A stretch of 64,000 bases of DNA. It comes from Pseudomonadota bacterium (GTDB lineage: Bacteria; Pseudomonadota; Gammaproteobacteria; Burkholderiales; Burkholderiaceae_C). Position 1 is the first letter of the stretch. Each line of letters starts with the position of its first letter. The notes under the pieces were generated by a model that ran no database searches, was not told the origin of the DNA, and saw only the letters and a list, made by a program, of their open reading frames with translations. The DNA lies in NCBI GenBank assembly GCA_018241895.1, contig JAFECX010000035.1, forward strand, positions 1-64,000, written 5' to 3'. Of the stretch, positions 19,715 to 28,227 are shown piece after piece. A program made the translations under genes and the position numbers.

Positions 19715-20021
19715 TTCGGCTGACCTGCGGGCGGAACCCTCACTGTGCCGCAGTCTGCCCGGTCCACGCCTTGTCAGTCTGTATCGAATGGCAAGCGAAA
19801 AGCGTTCCCGCGCAGGCACCGGCGCTCGCGTGGTAACGAGCGCGTACAACTGCGCCGCCACGACGGCAGCGCGGACGTTACACGAGCGCGCGCCGCGGCG
19901 GATGGCGGCCGATCGCGCAACCCCCTGAACAGGGGGGGGGGCGGCGGCCACGCCGACCGGCCGGGGCATCGGCCGCAGGAACCCGGCAAACGCGGCGCGG
20001 GATGCCGCGGCCGCGCGGCGC
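19715..20021. other. Intergenic region with a G-homopolymer
   Basis: About 305 bp between the acyltransferase start and the epimerase stop. It contains a run of 10 G at about 19930-19940 and no recognisable gene, RNA or terminator. The part near 19750-19860 has a less extreme base composition and may hold the acyltransferase promoter. Confidence 0.4.
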
Positions 20022-21038
20022 CTACGGGCGTCCGGCGCCGTAGTACCCCGTGTACCACTCGACGAAGCGCCCGATCCCGGTGCGGATGTCCGTCGCCGGC
20101 ACGAAGCCGACCCACTCGCGCAGCGCATCGACGTCGGCGTAGGTGGCGGGCACGTCGCCATCCTGCAGCGGCAGCATGTTCTTTTCGGCCTTGCGGCCGA
20201 GCGCGTCCTCGATGCAGCCGACGAACTCCATCAGCTCCACCGGGTTGTGGTTGCCGATGTTGAAGACGCGAAACGGCGCGTTGCTCGTGGCCGGGTCGGG
20301 CGCCGCGGCGCGGTAGGCCGCATCAGGCGTGGCGGTCTTGTCGAGCACGCGGATCACGCCTTCGACGATGTCGTCGACGTAGGTGAAGTCGCGCCGCATC
20401 TTGCCGTGGTTGAAGACGTCGATCGGCCGTCCTTCGAGGATCGCCTTCGTGAACAGGAACAAGGCCATGTCCGGCCGCCCCCACGGCCCGTAGACCGTGA
20501 AGAAGCGCAGGCCGGTGGTCGGCAGCCCGTACAGGTGGCTGTAGGTGTGCGCCATCAGCTCGTTGGCCTTCTTGGTGGCGGCGTACATGCTCACCGGATG
20601 GTCGACGCTGTCGCGCTCGGAGAACGGCATCTTCGTGTTGCCGCCGTACACGCTCGAGCTCGAGGCGTAGACCAGGTGCTGCACCTGCGTATGGCGGCAG
20701 CCCTCGAGCACGTTCATGAAGCCGACGACGTTCGCCTCGACGTAGGCCTGCGGGTTGACGAGCGAGTAGCGCACGCCGGCCTGCGCCGCGAGGTGGATGA
20801 CGCGGTCGAACTTCTCGCGCGCGAACAGCGCCTGCATGCCGCCACGGTCGGCCACGTCCAGCCTGACGAAGCGGAATCCGCGCTGCGGCTCGAGGCGCGC
20901 CAGGCGATCGAGCTTGAGCTTGACGTCGTAGTAGTCGTTGAGGTTGTCGAGGCCGACGACCTCGTCGCCGCGCGCCAGCAGGCGCTGCGCCGCGGTGCTG
21001 CCGATGAAGCCGGCGGCGCCGGTGAGCAGGATTTTCAT
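20022..21038 (-). CDS. UDP-glucuronate 4-epimerase-like NAD-dependent epimerase
   Basis: A 338-residue extended SDR enzyme from the ATG at 21038. TGAAGFIG at the N-terminus binds NAD. The catalytic set is SSSSVYGG and [15 protein letters not shown] (YxxxK). [18 protein letters not shown] is diagnostic of the UDP-glucuronate/galacturonate epimerase branch. It would supply UDP-galacturonate for exopolysaccharide or lipopolysaccharide, matching the neighbouring sugar transferase locus. A -10-like GAGAAT lies only 8 nt before the start codon, with no Shine-Dalgarno sequence. Confidence 0.88.
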   Translation of the reverse strand: MKILLTGAAGFIGSTAAQRLLARGDEVVGLDNLNDYYDVKLKLDRLARLEPQRGFRFVRLDVADRGGMQALFAREKFDRVIHLAAQAGVRYSLVNPQAYVEANVVGFMNVLEGCRHTQVQHLVYASSSSVYGGNTKMPFSERDSVDHPVSMYAATKKANELMAHTYSHLYGLPTTGLRFFTVYGPWGRPDMALFLFTKAILEGRPIDVFNHGKMRRDFTYVDDIVEGVIRVLDKTATPDAAYRAAAPDPATSNAPFRVFNIGNHNPVELMEFVGCIEDALGRKAEKNMLPLQDGDVPATYADVDALREWVGFVPATDIRTGIGRFVEWYTGYYGAGRP

Positions 21039-21075
21039 GGGCGCGGATTCTCGCATCCGCCCCTCGTGCAGCCGG

Positions 21076-23802
21076 CTACTTCTGCCAGGGCGCACGCGCG
21101 TCGGGCGCGGGATTCAGCACGGCCAGCGCGGCTTTCATCGTGTCCGCGGCGACGGCGCCCTGGCCCGCCAGCGCGTCGAGCGCGGCCAGCGCGATGTGCT
21201 CGGCGTCGACCTCGAAGAAGCGGCGCAGGTCGCGCCGCGTGGCGCTGCGCCCGTAGCCGTCGGTGCCGAGCGTGACGTAGGGCGCGCCGACGTATTCGGC
21301 GACGAGCTGCGGCACCGCGCGCACGTAGTCGGTGGCGGCGATGACCGGCAGCGTGCCGCCCAGGCAGCGCTCGACGCGGCTCACCAGCGCCAGCTCGCCG
21401 CCGTTGCCGCGCCCGAGCCGGTTCGAGCGTTGCACCTCGCGCGCGTGGCGTGCCAGCTCGGTGAAGCTGGTCGCGCTCCAGACCTCGGCGGCGATGCCGT
21501 GGCGCTCGCGCAGCAGCCCGGCGGCGGCCACCGCCTCGTGCAGGATGCTGCCCGAGCCCACCAGCCGCACCTGCGGCTGCGCCGGCGCGCAAGCGGGCAG
21601 GCGATACAGGCCGCTCACGATGTCGTCCACGCTCACGCCCTCGGGCCAGGGCAGCTGCGCGTGGTTCTCGTTCATCACGGTGACGTAATAGAACTCGTCG
21701 GCCTGGTCTTCGAGCAGGCGCTTCGTGCCGTGCGCGACGAGGGCCAGCAGCTCGTAGCCGTAGGCCGGGTCGTAGGCGCGGCAGGTGGGCAGCGTGCTGG
21801 CGGCGAGGTGGCTCGTGCCGTCCTGGTGCTGCAGGCCCTCGCCCGACAGCGTGGTGCGCCCGGCCGTGGCGCCCATCAGGAAGCCGCGCGCGCGGCTGTC
21901 GGCGGCGCAGGCGATGAGGTCGCCCACGCGCTGGAAGCCGAAGCACGAGTAGAAGATGTAGAACGGCAGCATCGGCACGCCGTGCGTGCTGTAACTGGTG
22001 GCGGCGGCGATCCAGCTCGCCAGCGCGCCGGCCTCGTTGATGCCCTCCTCGAGGATCTGGCCGCTGCGGCTTTCCTTGTAGTACAGCAGCTCGTCGCGGT
22101 CCTCGGGCTCGTAGAGCTGGCCCTGCGCGGCGTAGATCGCGACTTCGCGAAACAGGCTCTGCATGCCGAAGGTGCGCGCCTCGTCGGCGACGATGGGCAC
22201 GACGTGCCGCCCGAGCGTGGCGTCGCGCAGCAGCCCGGTGAGCTGCTGCACGAACGCCATCGTCGTGCTCATGTCGCGTCCGGCCAGGCGCCCGGCCAGG
22301 CGCACCGCCTCGCCGGGTGCCGGCGCCAGCAGCAGCGGCGCCGCGGCGCTGCGCGCGGGCAGCCAGCCGCCGAGTGCGCGCCGGCGCGCGTGCAGGTAGC
22401 GCAGCTCGGGGCTGGCGTCGTCGGGCCGGTAGAACTCGAGCGCCCGCACCTGCTCGTCTGCGAGCGGCAGCGCGAAGCGGTCGCGAAAGGCCAGCAGCGC
22501 CTCGTCGTCGAGCTTCTTCTGCTGGTGCGCGCCCATGCGGCCCTGGCCCCAGTGGCCCATGCCGTAGCCCTTCTTGGTCTGCGCCAGGATCACGGTCGGG
22601 CGGCCGCGGTGGCCGACCGCGGCGCGGTAGGCGGCGTGGATCTTCAGCGGGTCGTGGCCGCCGCGGCGCAGGCGGTCGATGTCGTCGTCCGACAGGTGCG
22701 CGACGAGCTCGCGCAGCTCGGGGTACTTGTTGAAGAAGTGCTCGCGGTTGAAGCGCCCGTCGGTGGCGGCGTACTTCTGGAACTCGCCGTCCACCGTCTC
22801 GTGCAGGCGGCGCAGCAGCACGCCTTCGGTGTCGGCGGCGAACAGCGGATCCCAGTCCGAACCCCACAGCAGCTTGACGACGTTCCAGCCGGCGCCGGCA
22901 AACAGGCCCTCCAGCTCCTGCACGATCGAGCCGTTGCCGCGCACCGGGCCGTCCAGGCGCTGCAGGTTGCAGTTGACGACGAAGACCAGGTTGTCCAGGC
23001 CCTCGCGCGCCGCCAGCGACAGGCCCGCGAGCGACTCGGGCTCGTCCATCTCGCCGTCGCCGACGAAGGCCCAGACGCGCCGCCCGCGCGTGTCGAGCAG
23101 CTCGCGGTCGTTGAGGTAGCGCATGAAGCGCGCCTGGTAGATGGCGGTGAGCGGCCCCAGGCCCATCGAGCCGGTGGGGAACTGCCAGAAGTCGGGCATC
23201 AGCCACGGGTGGCAGTACGAGCTCAGGCCGTCGCCGCCGGTCTCCTGGCGGAACCTGAGCAGGCGCTCGAGCGGCAGGCGCCCCTCGACAAAGGCGCGCG
23301 CGTAGATGCCGGGCGAGGCATGCGGCTGGAAGAACACGAGGTCGCCGCCCTGCCCGCCCCCGGCCCCCTGGCCGTCGCCCGCGCCGGCGCGGAAGAAGTG
23401 GTTGAAGCCGACTTCGAACAGGTCGGCGATCGAGGCGTAGGTGGCGATGTGGCCGCCGAGCTCGCTGCTCGCGTGGTTGCTGCGCACCACCATCGCCAGC
23501 GCGTTCCAGCGCACGATGGCCGAGATGCGCGCCTCGACGACGAGGTCGCCCGGGTACTGCGGCTGGCGATCGAGCGTGACGGTGTTGACGTAGGGCGTGT
23601 TGAGCACCGGCGGCAGCGGCACCTGCTGCGCGCGCGCCGCGTCGAGCAGGCGGCGCAGGATGTAGGTGCCGCGCTCGCGGCCCTCGTGCTGCACGAGCGT
23701 GGCGAAGGCGTCGAGCCACTCGCGCGTCTCGGCCGGATCGGCGTCGGGCGCGATCACGCGCCAGGACGCCTGCAGCGCGCGCGGATCGGGGTCGGCTGGC
23801 AT
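21076..23802 (-). CDS. aceE: Pyruvate dehydrogenase E1 component, homodimeric
   Basis: A 908-residue thiamine-diphosphate enzyme that decarboxylates pyruvate and acetylates the lipoyl group of E2. The start at the ATG at 23802 gives [11 protein letters not shown], close to known AceE N-termini. Landmarks are the ThDP motif [10 protein letters not shown] ... [33 protein letters not shown], and [10 protein letters not shown]. Length matches E. coli AceE (887). The ORF is open further upstream, but that part translates a tandem repeat and is not conserved in character. No aceF or lpd lies next to it, so this is a stand-alone E1 or an additional copy. A -10-like CACAAT lies 7 nt before the ATG. 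Confidence 0.93.
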   Translation of the reverse strand: MPADPDPRALQASWRVIAPDADPAETREWLDAFATLVQHEGRERGTYILRRLLDAARAQQVPLPPVLNTPYVNTVTLDRQPQYPGDLVVEARISAIVRWNALAMVVRSNHASSELGGHIATYASIADLFEVGFNHFFRAGAGDGQGAGGGQGGDLVFFQPHASPGIYARAFVEGRLPLERLLRFRQETGGDGLSSYCHPWLMPDFWQFPTGSMGLGPLTAIYQARFMRYLNDRELLDTRGRRVWAFVGDGEMDEPESLAGLSLAAREGLDNLVFVVNCNLQRLDGPVRGNGSIVQELEGLFAGAGWNVVKLLWGSDWDPLFAADTEGVLLRRLHETVDGEFQKYAATDGRFNREHFFNKYPELRELVAHLSDDDIDRLRRGGHDPLKIHAAYRAAVGHRGRPTVILAQTKKGYGMGHWGQGRMGAHQQKKLDDEALLAFRDRFALPLADEQVRALEFYRPDDASPELRYLHARRRALGGWLPARSAAAPLLLAPAPGEAVRLAGRLAGRDMSTTMAFVQQLTGLLRDATLGRHVVPIVADEARTFGMQSLFREVAIYAAQGQLYEPEDRDELLYYKESRSGQILEEGINEAGALASWIAAATSYSTHGVPMLPFYIFYSCFGFQRVGDLIACAADSRARGFLMGATAGRTTLSGEGLQHQDGTSHLAASTLPTCRAYDPAYGYELLALVAHGTKRLLEDQADEFYYVTVMNENHAQLPWPEGVSVDDIVSGLYRLPACAPAQPQVRLVGSGSILHEAVAAAGLLRERHGIAAEVWSATSFTELARHAREVQRSNRLGRGNGGELALVSRVERCLGGTLPVIAATDYVRAVPQLVAEYVGAPYVTLGTDGYGRSATRRDLRRFFEVDAEHIALAALDALAGQGAVAADTMKAALAVLNPAPDARAPWQK

Positions 23803-23836
23803 GGCGCGGATTGTGCCGCCGCCACCGCGCGACCCG

Positions 23837-23899
23837 CGCTGCCCACGCTGCCGACGCTGCCCACGCTGCCCAAGCTGCCCAAGCTGCCCAAACTGCCCA
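23837..23899. repeat. Tandem repeat, 7 x 9 bp
   Basis: Seven units of CGCTGCCCA with single-base variants (CGCTGCCGA, AGCTGCCCA, AACTGCCCA) fill most of the gap between the aceE start and the creatininase stop. Confidence 0.9.
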
Positions 23900-23936
23900 A
23901 GCGATCCGCGCTGACGGCGCTGCCTGCCCCCGTACC

Positions 23937-24758
23937 TCAGCGCCAGGCCGGCGCGTTGCCCAGCCGCGCCAGCGGATAGGCGTCGACCTCCTGCAGCAGC
24001 TCGACGAAACGACTGGCGACGAAGTCGAGCACGGCCTCCCCGGTTTCGGCGGTGGCGCCGGCGGCGTCGCCGCAGGCGCCCAGCGGATTCAGATCCTGCG
24101 TCTGCCAGCCGATCTTGCCGCGCGGCGTGATCGACAGGAACTGGTTCTCGCGCGCCAGCGTCTCGGTGAGCGAGCCGAAGCGCTGCCGCCGCTCGAGGCG
24201 CACGTGCTCGGGCGCGAGCGCCATCATGAGCGAGGTCTCGAGCATGCCGCCGTGGATGCCGTGCGCGAGCTCGTGCGCGTCGACGACGCCCGGCGGCAGC
24301 CCGAGCGTCATCCAGTTGCTCGCCACGACCAGGATGCCGTGCTCCTGGCGCAGGTCGCGCGTCACGATGTCCATCGCGTTCATCTGGCCGCCGTGGCTGT
24401 TGAAGAAGACGAACTTCTTCACGCCGGCGGCCGCGACGCTGGCGGCCAGGTCCTTCCAGTACGCCACCACGGTGGCCAGCGACAAGGTCAGCGTGCCCGG
24501 ATAGCGCGCGTGCTCGTTGCTCTTGCCCACCTGCGCCGTGGGCAGGAACAGCACCGGCAGATCCGCCGGCAGCTTCGGAAGCGCGGCGCGCACGATGCCG
24601 TCGACGATCGTGGTGTCGGTGGACAGCGGCAGATGCGGGCCGTGCTGCTCGGTGGCGGCAATGGGCAGCACCGCGATCAGCCGCTCGCGGTCCATCTGCG
24701 CGATGGCCTCGGTGGTGTGATCGGCCCAGTAGCGGCTGGGCGAAGGCGTAGCGGGCAT
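23937..24758 (-). CDS. Creatininase-family amidohydrolase
   Basis: A 273-residue metal-dependent hydrolase from the ATG at 24758 (MPATPSPSRYWADHTTEAIA). The family motifs TEQHGPHLPLSTDT, FFNSHGGQMNAMD and GIHGGMLETSLMM supply the metal-binding Glu, His and Asp residues. Family members hydrolyse creatinine or open cyclic amides in cofactor and lactam pathways; the substrate cannot be told here. A TAGACT hexamer lies 5 nt before the start codon, suggesting a leaderless mRNA. It follows aceE in the opposite reading sense of a possible common leftward transcript, but the two are separated by the 9-bp repeat. Confidence 0.85.
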   Translation of the reverse strand: MPATPSPSRYWADHTTEAIAQMDRERLIAVLPIAATEQHGPHLPLSTDTTIVDGIVRAALPKLPADLPVLFLPTAQVGKSNEHARYPGTLTLSLATVVAYWKDLAASVAAAGVKKFVFFNSHGGQMNAMDIVTRDLRQEHGILVVASNWMTLGLPPGVVDAHELAHGIHGGMLETSLMMALAPEHVRLERRQRFGSLTETLARENQFLSITPRGKIGWQTQDLNPLGACGDAAGATAETGEAVLDFVASRFVELLQEVDAYPLARLGNAPAWR

Positions 24759-25402
24759 GGCGCAGTCTATGGCAGCGAGGGCTTCGACTGCGTACAGGTT
24801 CGACTCCGCGCGGCCGACAAGGGGCCGACATGGGGCCGACATGGGGCCCGGATGCGGGCGGCGGCATGTGGCCGGCATGGCGTCGGCATGGAGCCGGGAC
24901 GCAGCCGACGCGTGGCTGGCATGCGGGCGGCATGCGGACAGTGGCGCGTCGCGACGGGCGGCGTCGGGGTTCTCGTCGAGCGCCACTTCGGCATCGCGAA
25001 GGCGGTGCCGGGCAGGCAGCGGCGCCCATTTGGGGCGCCGAGCATCGCAGGGCTTGTGGCCGCGCGCGTGAGCGCGCTTCGTGATCCGACTCGCCGCAGC
25101 TGTCCGAGCGCAGCGAACGAAGTGAGCGAAGCGAGTTCTGCGGCGGGCCACAAGCGCCGAGAAGCGCAGGGGAGTCGGCGCGCAGCGCCGACCGCCACGG
25201 CTGGGCGCCGCTGCCTGCCCGGCAGCGCCTTCGCCGCGCGGGCGGTGGCGGGCCACCGCTCAGGCTGCAGGGCCGCGTGTGCCGGGAAGCGGACCGCCGT
25301 GCGGGCTCGCATTCGCGGCACCACTCAGCGGCACCCCTCAGCGGCACCACTCAGCGGCACCACTCAGCGGCGCCACTCAGCGGCACCACTCGGCGCCGCA
25401 TC
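24759..25402. other. Long intergenic region made of repeats
   Basis: About 640 bp without a convincing gene. 24800-24960 is a degenerate region rich in GGCCGACATG and GGCATG words; 24996-25234 is a large inverted repeat; 25317-25407 is a 13-bp minisatellite. Open frames crossing it have codon patterns that simply follow the repeats. Confidence 0.6.
24996..25234. repeat. 239-bp palindromic element with 33-bp arms
   Basis: The outer arms at 24996-25028 and 25202-25234 are inverted copies matching at 32 of 33 positions. Inside, GCTTGTGGCC at 25052-25061 pairs with GGCCACAAGC at 25146-25155, and a GCGCCGAG-N-rich word is also present as a direct repeat (25035 and 25155 regions). The centre holds GCGAACGAAGTGAGCGAAGC. 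The nested arms could fold into a long branched hairpin. It has no coding capacity of its own and resembles a miniature transposable element or a structured REP-type element. Confidence 0.75.
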
Positions 25403-25407
25403 TCAGC
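25317..25407. repeat. Tandem repeat, 7 x 13 bp
   Basis: Seven units of GGCACCACTCAGC with few substitutions. The stop codon of the M16 peptidase gene (25403-25405, minus strand) lies inside the last unit, so the array reaches into the 3' end of that gene. Confidence 0.92.
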
Positions 25408-26683
25408 GCCGCAACACGCGCTCGCCGATCTGCCGCATGCGCTCGCGCGTGCCGCGCGCGACCTTGCCGCTCAGCGCCAGCGCCAGCGCGTGGGCGAGCA
25501 TGTGCTCGAACGCGGTGCGCACCTGAAGGGCGCTCACGGCGCCGATCGACTCGGCGCGCTCGGCGCTGCCGCGCACGCGCCCGAGCGCAAACCACTCTAG
25601 CGCGGCATCTTCGAGCACGCGCAGCGGCCGCTCCTCGCGGCGCAGCGCACGCACCGCGAGCTGGTGGCGTGCGCGCTCGAGGTCGACCGCATCGATGCGC
25701 TCGGCGTGGCGGTGCAGCAGCTCGAGCGTGGCCTCGAGCAGCTCGTCGAGCGCCTGCGGCCCGGTCGAGGCCTCGATGACGAACTGGCCGCACATGTCCA
25801 GCACGTCGGCCGAGCAGGCCGCGTAGTAGGCCAGGCCGCGCCGTTCGCGCAGCGTCTCGAGCAGCGGGCTGCTCATGCCTTCGCCGAGCACGGCGGCGGC
25901 CACCTGTCCGGCGGCGTCGGCCGCGCGCAGCGCGGGCAGCGGGAATCCGAGCACGAGGTGCGTCTGGCTCGAGCCCTCCTGCGCCTTGGTGCGGATGCCG
26001 CCCTCGTACGCCGGCTCCTCGACCACGTTGGGCGTGCCGCGCGGCATGTCGCCGAAGGCCGCCTCGGCGGCGCGCAGCACCGCGTCCGGATCCACCGCGC
26101 CGGCCGCCGCGACGACGACGTTGCAGCCGGTGTAGCCGCGCGCCAGGTGCGCGAGCAGCTCGTCGCGCGTGAAGCGCTCGATGTTGGCGCGCGTGCCGAT
26201 CACCGGCTGCGCCGCCGGGTGCAGGCCGAAGCAGCAGCGGTCGAAGAGCTTGAACGCGGTCGCCAGCGGGTCGTCCTCGTCCTCGGTGAACTCGTGCAGC
26301 AGCACCTGGCGCTCGCGCTCGAGCTCGTCGGCGGGCAGCGTGGCGTGGCGCACGATGTCGCCGAGCATGGCGACGAAGCGCGGCGCATGCTCGGGCAGGC
26401 CGAGCATGTGGTAGGCGGTGTGGTCCTTGTCCGTGTGCGCGTTGACCTCGGCGCCCAGCCGTTCGGCGTCGAGGTTGATGTGGCGCGCGTCGCGGCTGTG
26501 CGTGCCCTTGAAGGCCATGTGCTCGAGCACGTGGCCGATGCCGTTGAGGGCGCGGCTCTCGTGCGCGCTGCCCCAGCGCACGTAGACGCCGACGCCGCAG
26601 CTGCGCCACAGCGACGAATGCGCGACCTGCACGCACACGCCGTTGGCCAGCACATGGATCTCGGGCCGGCGCGGCTCGGTCAC
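25403..26683 (-). CDS. M16-family zinc metallopeptidase
   Basis: A 426-residue peptidase of the pitrilysin / processing-peptidase group, from a GTG at 26683 (VTEPRRPEIHVLANG). The inverted zinc motif HVLEH (H51, E54, H55) and a distal Glu near 131 (LLHEFTED) give a complete active site. The second half contains the arginine/tyrosine region LRERRGLAYYAACSAD typical of the family. A single-chain M16B protein of this size usually acts as a homodimer or with an inactive partner; none is adjacent. No signal peptide is evident, so a cytoplasmic location is likely. Confidence 0.9.
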   Translation of the reverse strand: MTEPRRPEIHVLANGVCVQVAHSSLWRSCGVGVYVRWGSAHESRALNGIGHVLEHMAFKGTHSRDARHINLDAERLGAEVNAHTDKDHTAYHMLGLPEHAPRFVAMLGDIVRHATLPADELERERQVLLHEFTEDEDDPLATAFKLFDRCCFGLHPAAQPVIGTRANIERFTRDELLAHLARGYTGCNVVVAAAGAVDPDAVLRAAEAAFGDMPRGTPNVVEEPAYEGGIRTKAQEGSSQTHLVLGFPLPALRAADAAGQVAAAVLGEGMSSPLLETLRERRGLAYYAACSADVLDMCGQFVIEASTGPQALDELLEATLELLHRHAERIDAVDLERARHQLAVRALRREERPLRVLEDAALEWFALGRVRGSAERAESIGAVSALQVRTAFEHMLAHALALALSGKVARGTRERMRQIGERVLRR

Positions 26684-26740
26684 GGCGCCGCCTCGGCGGC
26701 GTGCCGCCTGCCTTGCTGCGTGCGCATCCCAGGCTGGCCG

Positions 26741-26788
26741 CGCATGCAGCGGCGCATGCAACAGCGCATGCGGCCGCGCATGCAGCCG
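26741..26788. repeat. Tandem repeat, 4 x 12 bp
   Basis: Four units beginning CGCATGC (CGCATGCAGCGG and variants) between the M16 peptidase start and the thiolase stop. Confidence 0.85.
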
Positions 26789-26804
26789 CGCCGGCGCGGC
26801 GCGC

Positions 26805-28010
<1,206 letters not shown>

Positions 28011-28086
28011 GGCGGTTCTCCGGGCCGCGATTGTCGCCCGCACCGCCGCGGTCGCGCGGCGACACCGGCTGCGGGCCGCGGCCGCA

Positions 28087-28184
28087 GGCGTCACGGGCCG
28101 GCGTCACGGGCCGGCGTCACAGGCTGGCGTCACAGGCCGGCGTCACAGGGCAGCGTCACAGGGCAGCGTCACAGGGCAGCGTCA
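28087..28184. repeat. Tandem repeat, about 7.5 x 13 bp
   Basis: Units of GGCGTCACGGGCC drifting to GGCGTCACAGGCC and AGCGTCACAGGGC. The array fills the gap between the thiolase start and the kinase stop. It is the third locus in the window with a 13-bp period. Confidence 0.92.
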
Positions 28185-28227
28185 GGCGTCCGGCGCAGAC
28201 CTCCGCCGCGATCATCGGGCGCCAGCC

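Noticed and set aside
23803-25350. N-terminal extension of aceE by more than 500 codons
   Set aside because: The extension reads through the creatininase gene in another frame and through repeat arrays; AceE proteins start near MPADPDP and have the usual length from there.
25317-25407. CRISPR array
   Set aside because: Units are 13 bp, contiguous and without unique spacers, and no cas gene is present. The same applies to the arrays at 28087, 23837 and 62499.
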